NCBI GenBank assembly: GCA_002749535.1
Contig: MZZL01000138.1
Location: 372,001 to 436,000, forward strand
DNA length: 64,000 bases
Direction: 5' to 3'
Origin: Apophysomyces variabilis
Taxonomy: Eukaryota > Mucoromycota > Mucoromycetes > Mucorales > Mucoraceae
The position numbers and the translations under genes were made by a program. Shown here piece after piece: positions 51,001-61,733 of the stretch; positions within the stretch are counted from its first letter, which is position 1; every line of letters starts with the position of its first letter. The notes under the pieces are model-generated. The model saw nothing but the letters and a program-made list of their open reading frames with translations, was not told where the DNA came from and made no database searches.

Positions 51001-51854
51001 CTACAGCCGTTAGCCTGGTGATTGTTGATGAACTTGGGCGAGGAATGTCTGATAAAGAAAGGAAACAAGGGATTGAAAGTAATACATTGTATCTTTTTAG
51101 GTACCTCGCCACATGATGCCCGTGGTATTGCTGCAGCCATCTCCGAGAACTTGATCCATACGCAGGTACCCATATTTACCGTATACAACTAGCTTTCCAA
51201 CCGGTTTATCAAGGCATACTGTTTCTTTGCCACCCACTTTCACGAACTGGTTTACTCACTGGATATTTATCCAAATGTCGTAAAACTACAGTTCGAAGCG
51301 AATGTGGTGAGTTAGTGCATCATTCTACAAGCATTTACACTAATCAACAAAAAAAAAACCAAGACCGAAGGAGAAAATAGAGATGGCGTACTTTCATTTT
51401 CTCATACAATCAAAGATGGTTCTGTGTCGCAATTTAATTATGGTACACTAGCTCCACTCTGCTTAACAGCTAATGATTTTTGTTAAGGCATCAGAACAGC
51501 AGAAGTATTAGGATTTCCCGAGGATATCATCGCTACAGCAAGACGCGTGTCTAAAAAGGTGAGCGCGAACGTAAGGATTCAAAAGTCGTTAACTCGATTT
51601 GTAGCTTCGAGGAACGGAACCCACGGCTTACTCTGATTCTAATGACGTAGCAATGGCATCCACAAAAAAGGCATTGCTCTGGGTAACATAGTGGCAACTC
51701 ACTGACTGCTTTAACCTATATCCCTTCAAAGTTTGCAGACAAAATAACGCAGCTAAAGCAATCTGCCATGGATGATGTAGCCTTATGTGAACATATTCAA
51801 AGTGTACAAGTAGAATTATCAGAAAGTATTGGGGATTCCGAAATGTATGTTTAG
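48063..51854 (+). CDS. MSH4: MSH4, meiosis-specific MutS homolog (one non-consensus splice donor)
   Basis: MutS-family protein that with MSH5 stabilises crossover intermediates in meiosis. ATG 48063; a Ser-rich disordered leader, then [23 protein letters not shown] | [54 protein letters not shown] and [20 protein letters not shown] (MSH4-type lever), [28 protein letters not shown], then Walker [38 protein letters not shown], Walker [52 protein letters not shown] and [20 protein letters not shown]. About 15 introns are needed. The one inside Walker B has donor G|GAATGT where GTATGT is expected; another is GC-AG. All ATPase residues are present if the odd intron is spliced. The stop lies in a 30-bp palindrome. 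Confidence 0.85.
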
Positions 51855-51872
51855 CTGCAGCTAAACATACAT
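51843..51872. repeat. perfect 30-bp palindrome across the MSH4 stop codon
   Basis: Half-site ATGTATGTTTAGCTG followed at once by its reverse complement with no spacer. It contains the last codons and the stop (TAG) of MSH4 and 18 bases beyond. In RNA it can fold to a hairpin; as DNA it is a two-fold site. Function unknown. Confidence 0.9.
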
Positions 51873-53399
51873 AATAAATAATTTTATGCGAATATGATCG
51901 AACCATTCCTGATTTAAAATGCGCTTTTATAGCATATTCTTACCGTTTAATATTGTGAAGCAGATGAGTATCTTAACCTATAAGCCATGCAGCTTAGTAG
52001 TCTCTCATGTACAGATGCACTTGAATAATGTAGATATATAACAGCAATTATACATATATTAAAATGACGGCTCGGGAGGTGTGCATCTAAAGCCTGCTAA
52101 ACTTGATATGTCTCAAACCCTCGGTAGTACTGTTGTTCGGTTACAACGTGCTAATGGACCATCTCAAGGATTACAGCGAAACAAAATAAAATGTACGTTG
52201 AACTGTCATCTTGTGTACGTATAGCCAACAACATCGCTACAAGATTTCTCGTATCTTTCACAGGCAATAAAGTAAGCGCAGACAAGCTACAAAAACACTA
52301 TGCATGTAAAGGCACGGCGGTTTATCCCATCTCCAGGCAATGGGTCGTCACACGAAATTGCATTGATGGAGTGATCAGATTGAGAAACATCGTACGTTGA
52401 AGAGCCGGTAGGCGACGGAGTCCATGCCTGGGCTGGAGACTACTTAGCGAACCATATGAGTGGAATTCTAGGTGAAAAAGAATTGCACTCTGTTGGAATC
52501 ACTTCTTTTTGCTATGGACTTGTGTGCGTCTCTTGCTTTTATAACTTTCATAATTACTTCTCGCATTCAAAAGACATGTGCTACTCTTTTTTAATTAATC
52601 TGAGCACTTACATTCAATATTCGTTAACACTTCTGATCCGCATTAATCTCAGCACTCTACTTAAGAAGTTAAATAGAGGTTCGTATTTTCAAATGCATTG
52701 ACTGTTTGATATTAGCCAAACGAACCAGGATGCTTGTCACCGTCATTCGAAGGAGTACGAACATCTGCAAAACTATTCCAATGAATGGTAATAACCCTAT
52801 CGGTATTAAGAAACACGAATGAATTAGGATATGTTGCTGGAAATGTTTATATGGTAAACGAATATTCATATATTCTTTCGTGATCCTTGATGCTGATCCC
52901 TAAGTAGCACATTGGTAAGTGTGGCGTCAACTAATTTGCTTTATTATTTAGCTCCAAATTTTTTGGCTGATTTGCACAGGAAGAAGCTGATAATGTTAAA
53001 TGACCTGACTATAAAGTCGACATATACGAATCCTACGAGTTTGCATATAGCAATGTCTATAGTGAAGTCAAGAATAGCGCTAATATACCTACCTTACTAG
53101 TGGAAGATTTTTATCGCATTGCGCTAGTTTGCAAAGGTGCGCTGGTTTTTCTTTAATTTGAATACGACAATTGCGTTCCCAATCGTCGGTAACAAAGAAA
53201 AATGATGTATCACCGTGGCTTTTAATTACTTCCTCTTGTTAGGATCCAAGATCTCCTTGTTTGCATTATCATTATCAATTCATTTCAAGAAGATGTACAC
53301 ATTCACAGAACTGGCAACCATGGACATCGCAATTGAGAAAAATGACATGTCGAACCTAGCTGGAAAACTTGACAACTTGCTGTTCATTTCTTGATTGCA
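51873..53399. other. gene-poor stretch, probable mobile-element debris
   Basis: About 1.5 kb without a supportable gene. Plus-strand fragments near 52080-52480 have a broken, protein-like look (QRANGPSQGLQRN, KARRFIPSPGNGSSHEI) but match nothing I know. It may belong with the decayed transposon to the right. Confidence 0.4.
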
Positions 53400-54430
53400 T
53401 GAGTCATTGTGTGTGCTGTCAGCATTGAATACGCCAGATGGTCGTTATGCAGCCCTCTTCTAGATTTATCTGACAGGCTCATCCACATCTCGCGCTCCCA
53501 AGATACCAATGTATTTTCGGACAACTGGTTGATAACTTGCTATAACACACCTGCATATCCACCTGGCTCAATTTTTATTGCCCTCCACGCTCCCGTAAAT
53601 CTTCAGGTTGGCACGATCTACGCCAATATAACTTTGCTGTCACACATTTGGAATACACAAGACTACGGTTGCCATGCTAAATCATAAGCAAACTTGTAGC
53701 GCGGTCTTCATTAAAAAGTTGCCTGGTAAATTTGCTACTATTTCTGCCCATTCCATCCGTTATTGTCTCAAGGACGCTAACATAATGTTCTGTTACCGTT
53801 CCTGTGCTCATACGCCAAGTGTCGCTTTCTCGCTTTTTCTTCCTAGCAAGCGGTTGTGGAAACCTTTAGCTAAATTTTTGTCAAGCTTGTAGCAAAAACC
53901 GCGCCTAAAATGGCGGCCGCCTGTGCTTAAGTGTTGGATGCTGTGACAATGAAAGGTGTGCCATTCTTTGACCACGCCATACTGTGCTTCATATCGATAT
54001 AGAATGCAGATTCATAAGAAAGACGCAGTTACTCCTGAAATCCATACCAGTTCTGTCCCACTTATGAACCTAGCCGAAGTGTTTTTGCACCTTTTCGGCA
54101 CTCTTCCTGTCTACATGCTGAAAGCAAGCTTTCTTACAAAGCTATGAACGGTACTCTCGAATACTTTGAATCCAATAAACGTCTAGCGCAGCTATTCAAT
54201 GACCTGTTCCAAAATTGGTGATGGATTCTCATCAATATAGTTTAGAATGACTTCCTTATGTTCCTCTTCGAAATACGCGGCAGACCCCACTTGCTTAGTT
54301 TCTCGAAGATGCTATTAGGATCCCTCTCATACTGGTTGGCTCATTTTTGCGTTCTACGAGCAAGGAATTCGCAACTTCTTTCTTGGCGAATGGGGCACTC
54401 ATGCAATTCTCAAAAGACTAGTTGAAAAAT
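53400..54430 (-). mobile_element. decayed IS630/Tc1-mariner-type transposase
   Basis: Minus-strand pieces in order, in shifting frames: GSAAYFEEEHKEVILNYIDE (54290 downward) and NPSPILEQVIE-stop-LR-stop-TFIGFKVFESTV, the N-terminal helix-turn-helix part; then ESAFYIDMKHSMAWSKNGTP (about 54020-53960), the strand carrying the first catalytic Asp in this family (DESAF; here YESAF); then AAAILGAVFA; then GTVTEHYVSVLETITDGM (53802 downward), corresponding to the GTVTxHY segment before the second Asp. At least four stops and three frameshifts are present, so it is dead. The order and wording match the DDE_3 transposases common in Mucorales. Terminal inverted repeats were not identified, so ends are approximate. 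Confidence 0.68.
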
Positions 54431-55351
54431 CTCCTTTTGTCCTGATCTGGATAAACCGTGTAATTTCGCTTGACCGATGCTACTCCGAGGACAACGTCGG
54501 TTTCAATCTTTACATATTCCGTCTGCATGTTATCCCTCTCATCCAACTTCATACGAAGACTGAATGTTCATTATAACGTAAATATTTCTATGAAGTTATT
54601 AAAGAGAAACAAAATGAGGAATTAGAGTATTGGTGCAGTGGCGACATTTACTTTTCGATTAACCATTGATTTTATTCACATATCCTGTCATTTATTTTTC
54701 GTGCCACACCACATCTATTCTTGGAATGAGGGATATCAAGTTTCGACTGGGCACAACTTCGCTTTCCGGAAAGACTGTACTTAAAACATTCAGTCTACGC
54801 TTTCTCACTGTACCTGAAAGGATGAGAATAAAATGTGATCACGGACTATATTTGTTAATTGTTAAGCAAATGGACATTAAGATTGTGCTACGGTCGGGTT
54901 CCATCAGCTCATATTGAGCTTGAATTTAGTTCTGCGTTTCTGTTCGGGTAGTGCAACTGCACGTCACACAAATAAGTTGGTGATGACGACACATTGATCC
55001 TCAGGAGGAAGACAGGAGGTGAGTAAGTGTGTGCAAGAAGAAATGAGGAATAGCAGTATATCTTGTTGATGAGACTTGGAAGTTGCAGTAGAGACAAGTT
55101 ACTATATTTAGCATGATAGCAAAGGGAAAAGGAGGAAAAATCCTCATAAACGTATAGAATGAGAACGGCAATTAGCTTTTTTTTTTCTCTTCCGCTCTCT
55201 CTTTTTTCTTCCTTTCTTCTTTCTTTCTTTCCTAATTTTCCTCTAACATATATCTGCTTAAGTTTCACTGATAGATTCGTGTCTCTTGTTTTTCTTTTAT
55301 CCGCTTTCCTCTCTCGTTTTCCTACCGTCCCATTCCTTTTGATGCCCTTTA
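54431..55351. other. intergenic region with a long pyrimidine tract
   Basis: About 900 bp. The right part (about 55170-55350) is almost wholly C and T on the plus strand and directly precedes the next ATG, as CT-rich promoter or leader elements do in strongly expressed fungal genes. Frames here (54666-54917) match nothing. Confidence 0.5.
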
Positions 55352-56990
55352 ATGCATCTTTCGAGTCAGTCCTTATTTTTCCTCCTCATCGTTATCGTCA
55401 GCTGGCTCTCGTCTAGCTTTGGTAAATCATTCTACGCTTTCGTAATTGCAATGACTAAAATAATATCTCTGTTGTCCATCAATTTGTCTTTATTATTAGC
55501 TTTTACCGGGAACGATGACAACCCTTTGTTTGCAAGTATGATGCTGTTGTACATTATTCCTTGTTCATGATTTTCTGATCGAAAACACGCACTTAGATTC
55601 TCAACCCCAACAACGATTATTTGCACGACATAATAAACACAACGCAACGAAAACCATTGCCGCTGTCACCAAATCCACTACACCAATTGCTACACCGACG
55701 AAAGTGCCCGGTCACAATGTCACTCAGATCTGGTGCAGCACATCCACCAAACATCGTCACCATACCTTAACAACGATTATTTCCTGCAAAGAAACTATTG
55801 TGTTCATTCCCGCCACAAAGACAACCTTGTCTTCGAAATCAACGACGAAAACGGGTGAAGCGACGATCACATCTTCCTCGCACCATCGCCCTCACAAACA
55901 CAAACATAAACACAAGAGTCATAAATCGAAAAAGCCTAAAAAATCGAAGCATAGTTCCACAAAAAGCGGTAAGCCAACTGATAGACAAATTTCGGGGAAA
56001 CCTACGACGACAAAGACAGTCCAATCTCTGAAAGCAACCGCTACCACAGAACTGACTACGTTGTCAACCCCGCATTCGGGATCGCGAACGCTCCCTGCAT
56101 CCCAGACTTCTACGTCTGATACGAATCCATTAGTAAGCGCTTACTCCGACGGAAACTCCAAGGCTACTCCTACAAGCTCAGTACAAGATCCAAATCAGCC
56201 TCCAAATGAAAGTTCAGACTATAGCGGAAATAGCAGCAACAACTCCGGGACAAATGGAAGCAATGACAATAAAGGCGGCAATGAAAGCAGTAATAACAAT
56301 AACAGCAACAATGATAATGACGGCGATCATAGCGATGTTAACAACAGTAGCACCAGCGGCGAAGGCGATAGCAACAGTAATGATAGCTCAGGTTCATCTG
56401 ATGCAGACGACGCTGCGGATTCACAAGACACCCCTGGATCATTGCCTTCTCCTGCCTTGGTCGGGACTCCCGCAACTACGCCAAATCACGGTGATCCTAA
56501 TAATCCCGGCAACGGAAACGATGGGATCAACGAGACACAGGCGGTCTCTGGAAGTATGAGTAACAAAGCCTTGGGCATCGGTCTTGGACTAGGCATTGGT
56601 TGCGTTGCCGCTGTTGGTTTAGCTGGACTATTGGTGCATAATCGTAGAAAGCATCAGGACCAGCAAGCATCTCGATTTACCGGTGGTGAAGATCCAGATG
56701 TCAACACGCGCTGGAGACCGCAAAGCTTTATGGGCGTTGTTGCGTCTGTCGTGGCAAAACTACCTCGATCGCCTTCCTTGCGAAGTAATGCCTCCTCAGG
56801 TCATAACAATGTCCGTGCTTCTACAGCTGGTATGGCCATTGGTACCGGCGAAGGAGCTATAGAAAGCCCTACCCATAGCTTAGGGCGGCACCCTTCAGCT
56901 GCATCCAACCGTTCGGCTGCATCCCAGCCTCCTTCGTTAGCTAGAGTGGATGAACATCAGGACTTGCATGAAGTCGACCTTCGCTACTAA
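55352..56990 (+). CDS. mucin-like single-pass cell-surface protein (wall-sensor-like)
   Basis: Exon 1 (55352-55421) encodes a signal peptide (MHLSSQSLFFLLIVIVSWLS); exon 2 (55597-56990) follows a 175-nt intron, long for this region. The product is 487 residues. The ectodomain is Ser/Thr-rich (probably O-glycosylated), with a His/Lys block (HHRPHKHKHKHKSHKSKKPK) and then a Ser/Asn/Asp/Gly-rich low-complexity region. One membrane helix (ALGIGLGLGIGCVAAVGLAG) is followed by HNRRKHQ and a cytoplasmic tail of about 120 residues with SP sites (PRSPSLR, ESPTHSL). The layout resembles fungal stress sensors of the Wsc/Mid2 style, but no WSC or Cys-rich head is seen, so the name is only by analogy. No neighbour gives further hints. 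Confidence 0.8.
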
Positions 56991-58378
56991 AAAGAAGAAA
57001 AAAATTTCACATGTGGAAAGCAGCTGGCAATAAAAGAATAGCGCGTACGAGTAGATTTTCTTTCAAGACTTTTCCCCTAAAGGTTAAATCATCATAAGTG
57101 GATCTTGTCAATGTAATTGTTAATTCTGTATGTGACATATGTTGCATTTCAAAAATACACGGATGGTAATGCCATCCTAGGCCAGAGCGTTTGGACTTCG
57201 CCTTTTATCATTACATTACGTCTAGTCCTTACCGTGCATTGGGCTGTTTCTGAGTACATCGTTTTGGGTATTACAGTTCTGAGCAGTTTGAAGTTTCACC
57301 TAATGTTGTTAGTTCCTTAAATCAAACATCCAATAGCTTTTGTACTCATTAGCTTCTTTGCGTAGATCAACATATGAATTGGACATATCTACACTTTCCC
57401 TTACAAATTCTTCTAGTTGAGGTCTTATCAAGCGTGGAACAAAGCGCTGTCATTGGGATCACTCGAGGGACCGCCGCCTTTCTCCCCATTATTAAATTTG
57501 ATTGTTATGTCCAGCATAAAAAAGACGTGCTTAATCTGCAAAAGCATTAAAAAAGAAAGAACTGATTCCGTTACTTCCTATTTTGCAACGAAGCGTCAAT
57601 TACAGTCATGTTAGCGTTTAGCACGACGACTGTTGATGCACTCAACCTTCACATCACCTAACAATAAATGTCAACATTGTGCTGGTGCGTGTGGCAATCT
57701 ATAATTTGTGATACAATTCAGTGATGTTCTATTTTCTGCTTTTGCATGTTACGAGCAATAATTGTTAAGGTGGGATGACTCCACCTTATCAGACACCTAA
57801 TCGACAAGGCGAAATCCCGGCTAATGTGCAAGACATCTTTTGCTCGTCACCGATAGCCATTTTTTCCTTTTTTTTTGCTATTTTATACCCGGAATTACTT
57901 TTTCGAACTAAGGAAGAAATAGAATCCGAGGTACCACCATGTGTGAAATCGCCTGGACCATATTCGTCAATTAGTACAAAAAGTTTGATAGCAAGTTACA
58001 CCCTGATCACAGATGGTTGTACAAATGTCTGGCTTGTAGATTGCACCAGCATCGGGCAACGTTTCAAGGGGTCGCGGTAAGGGAGGGGTAAATGGTCCTT
58101 TTATGCCGAGGAATATATGGCTCTTTGACTGCTCTGTCCCATTTCTATTTCGTAGAACTTAATGTGACTTAAAAACTGGATTTCTAGCGGATGATCTTGT
58201 TTATGTGCTTTTTTATTGACGACATGACGGGACCATCGAGACCAGTTGTTCTGGCTCTTGTGCTTCGGATGTGCCGCACGCCTAAATTTAACACGCCCTA
58301 TATTGAGTTGTAAAAAAATATGACCGCAAAGTCCGCTCATCCACTGGCGACAATGGGAAAGTCAATGGAACCAGTGTC
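56991..58378. other. convergent intergenic region, 1.4 kb
   Basis: Between the mucin-like gene and the fasciclin gene 3' end. Plus-strand frames at 57417-57614 (with CLICKSIKKERTDSV) and 57775-58080 (101 codons, one hydrophobic segment) are unrecognised and may be relics. No supported gene. Confidence 0.4.
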
Positions 58379-59668
58379 TTAGTGGAGGTATAGAACGATG
58401 GCAACTAAAATTATTGTGGGGAAAAGCGTGGTCAATGTTTTGGAACCATGAGACTTGGGTTTGTTTGTTTCCGATGCTGGTTGCAAAACCGGAACTGAGC
58501 CTAGATACCGAGTAGTTTGGCTTGGATCAACAGAGCCACCCGAGCCTACGTCTGCAGCTAACACCTTGTCCACAATATGTACAATGCCATTTCTTGTCAG
58601 GATATCAGCGCGAACAATATGAGCTGTATCTTGGGCAGATTGTCCTGTTACTACTAGCTGGCCGTTGCCGTCACGTTGAATGGATAACTGTGCATGTGCG
58701 TAGTCTGTTGGGAGAGTGATTGGCCGCGACAATTGACTTGACAAATAGATGCCATCAATGATCTCGTACTTCAAATCATGGGTAAGAATTCCAAAGGGAA
58801 GATTGCTGCCATTGGTGGCAGCCCATGCTTCGTTGTTAGGAGCAAGAATAGTCTTGTTTCTTGGTACGATAAGATTAGTAAGGTTCTGGGACGTGAGCAA
58901 CTTGTTATAAGATCTTAATTCATCCACTTGAGCAATTGTTTCGACCGTATTAACAGGAAAATCCAGGAAGTGGTCAATGACATGTATTATACCTAGGTAA
59001 GGGGTTGAAGAGAAAAAAAAGGGTGTAAGGGAAAATTAATATCAGCGTACATTACGAGGGGAGGCCAGTGCGACCATGGAAATCGGCCAGGAGGAGGGTG
59101 GATGAAACAAGATAAACACACACATACCGTTACTACATTGGATATCTTTTGTGATCACGTTCGCGGTAATGATACCGGATAACACCTGTAACGTATTTGA
59201 ATCTTGTGTGGATGGACCAGCAATTAAGCTCAAATCATCAGGGGATTCTGTGGTAAACAATTGGCGGCCCGTTAAGAGGGATTGAGCGTCATGGATGCCT
59301 GAGATAACGTGGTACATAAGGGCATGGGAGGTAGAATTTGTCTGTGTGAGGTTTAATCCACCAGCGGACGTGGCGCCTTGAATAGCTGCGTCATTAGGAA
59401 GGAAAAAGGTGATGTTTTGCTGATTAGAGAAGAATTCTTCTATAGCGGCGAATTTCGGTTGTTGCAAAGTCTTGAACAGAGACTAAGAAAAAAGAAACGG
59501 AAGAAAGATCTTGTTTAGTGGATGTAACCGAGACACAATTTGCCTGTCAATTACTTCTGCTCCTGCTGTTGCAATATTAGACCATATATTTGCACTTGGA
59601 TCTGCAGCGGCTTGTAGCTGTAACAGACTTAAGATAGTGCTCAGTCCTATGTACCAAAAGCTGACCAT
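58379..59668 (-). CDS. fasciclin (FAS1) domain protein, secreted, probably GPI-anchored
   Basis: Surface or wall adhesion-type protein with two FAS1 domains. ATG 59668 opens a signal peptide (MVSFWYIGLSTILSLLQLQA). FAS1-1: LQQPKFAAIEEFFSNQQNIT, FFLPNDAAIQ, SHALMYHVISGI, QLFTTES, then, after an intron at about 59000-59130, VIDHFLDFP. FAS1-2: ELRSYNKLLTSQNL, KTILAPNNEAWAAT, ILTHDLKYEIIDGIYLSSQL, GNGQLVVTGQSAQDT, ADILTRNGIVHIVDKVLAAD. The C-terminus has a short polar linker (SETNKPKSHGSK) and a hydrophobic end (TLFPTIILVAIVLYLH), as in GPI-anchored proteins. Two or three introns. It diverges from the glyoxal oxidase with 233 bp between starts. Confidence 0.88.
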
Positions 59669-59901
59669 GATTGAAGAAGGATTAAGAGAAAGGCGCGCGT
59701 ACCCCGCTCGTGTAAAAAAGGGCGGAGTGTTACACGAGGTCACGCTGTGTTCTAATTATACCTACTTGGACACCTTGGCCCTCGAAAATAATCACACCAC
59801 ATAATCTATTTTTTGTCTCGATTAACTCATAAAAGCACCTTCTGCCAGTGGAGCTTATTGACAGTTAACCGTCCTTTCCCTCCTCCCTAACTTCCCTTTC
59901 T
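59669..59901. promoter_or_regulatory. shared 233-bp divergent promoter region
   Basis: The starts of the fasciclin gene (-) and the copper-radical oxidase gene (+) lie only 233 bp apart, so both core promoters and upstream elements must fit here. The stretch next to the oxidase ATG is C/T-rich. No specific binding site recognised. Confidence 0.55.
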
Positions 59902-61733
59902 ATGAAAACCACACCTCTCGTTTCCATTGCAACCATCCTAGCAACCCTAGGACCTCTGCCATTTGCTCAGGCACAGGAAGCTAGAGATCTGCCCTTCTCC
60001 TGGGCTCAACCACAAAAATTCGTATCTCCTTATGCTAAGACTGGCAAAATGGAACAGCGTGGTCGCACTGGCGTCGCAGCAATGCACGCCACTCTCCTAA
60101 AGTAAATGCACTGATCTGACCCGTTTATCCATAACGAAACTCACAATGCGTTTGTAGTGAGGATACCATCATGATCATCGACAAAGGTAGCAATAAACCA
60201 AAGCGTTACCAGCACATGAAGACTCAAATCAAACTTAATTTTAGCCGAATGGAATGAGGCTCAATTCGATTCTGGCCAGAGCGCATTCTCCACTCTCTAC
60301 GACCTAAAGACAGACACTTACCGTGCACTGCATCTCGAAACCAACACGTTTTGCTCCGCTGGTGGTTTCCTCGCCAACGGAACCTTGATCAACACTGGAG
60401 GTGGTGAAAAACGCGGCCGTACCTGGAAAGCCGAACCAGGATGGCAGTCCATTCGTCACTTCACCCCTTGTACAGATGGCTCGTGCGAGTGGAAAGAATG
60501 GAAAACAGGTCGTATGACCGTTAACCGTTGGTATCCTACCGTCGAACAGCTTCCTGAAGGTGATATCATCATTGTTGGTGGTTCCACCAAGGGCACTGCC
60601 GTAAACAGAGATGAAGTAAACGTACCTTCTTACGAATTCTGGCCACCAAGAGGCCCAGATGCCGTCGATCTTCCGTTCCTCAATGAGACAATGCCGTATA
60701 ATTTGTAGGTGGAATCCCTTAAAATTCCCTTTTCTCATGCTTTCGAAATAGATACCCCTTTGTTTTCGCCTTGCCCGATGGTAATCTATTCATCTTTGCA
60801 AACACTGACTCTATCATCTATGATCATAACAATCATAAGATTGTAAAGCGTCTTCCCAAGATGCCCGGTGTTCCTCGTTCCTACCCGTTGACAAGTGGTG
60901 CAGTCATGCTCCCTCTTGACCCTGATAAGGACTACCAGCCTGAAATTCTGGTGTGTGGAGGATCTGAAGCACGAAAGAACAATGCTAAGGCTGATGCTAC
61001 TTGTGGTCGCATCAATCTTGCTGATGAAAATCCCAAGTGGGAAATGGATACTTTTGTGTATCCTCGTTTGATGCCTGACGGTGTTATCCTTCCCGATGGT
61101 ACCGTTTTCTGGGCTAACGGCTGCAAGCGTGGCTGGGCTGGTTACAACGGTCGTAACCATGATCCCACGTTTGATCCAATCATTTACGACCCAGCAAAAG
61201 CCAAAGGAAGCCGCTGGACTACTAACCTCGCCAATACCGACATCGCCCGTATGTACCACTCCGTTGCTTTGACTCTTCCCGATGGCCGCGTCTGGATCGC
61301 TGGTTCAAACAATGTCGATCCTCCAGATATCACCGCTGAGTATCCCACCGAATTCCGAGTGGAATATTTCTCTCCTCCATACTTGTTCCAGAGCGCAACG
61401 CGTCCTCTTGTCTCCCATGTGCCTCGTGTGGTCACCTATGGGCAAAAGTTTGACATCCTCTTGAACCTGGGTGATCTGGCTAAGGGCAACCCTGACATCA
61501 AGGTAGCTTTGCTCAGAACTGGATTCAGCACCCATTCGCTACACATGTCGCAGCGTTACGTTATCTTGCGCCACAAAATATCTGAGGACCTCCAGTCTGC
61601 CACCATTGAAGCCCCCCCTACAGCTCCTATTTTCCCTCCAGGCTCTGGATTCCTCTATGTGATTTGCAACGGCATTCCATCTGTAGGCGTAGAACTCTTT
61701 GTTGAGAAACAGATTAGCGATTTGGCTATATAA
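59902..61733 (+). CDS. copper radical oxidase (glyoxal oxidase type), secreted
   Basis: Extracellular enzyme that oxidises small aldehydes or alcohols with release of hydrogen peroxide. Exons 59902-60101, 60158-60186, 60245-60704 and 60752-61733 give 556 residues. Signal peptide (LVSIATILATLGPLPFAQAQ). Glyoxal oxidase N-terminal/kelch part: GVAAMHATLLNEDTIMIIDK, TLYDLKTDTYRALH, TFCSAGGFLANGTLINTGG (Cys of the Cys-Tyr cofactor), NRWYPTVEQLPEGDIIIVGG, RLMPDGVILPDGTVFWANG; the axial Tyr and a His ligand in ARMYHSVALTLPDGRVWIAG, then the C-terminal DUF1929 domain with SPPYLFQSATRP and LLRTGFSTHSLHMSQRY (His ligand). All copper-site residues expected by motif are present. The hydrogen peroxide role in wall or lignocellulose chemistry is known for the family, not shown here. 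Confidence 0.93.
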
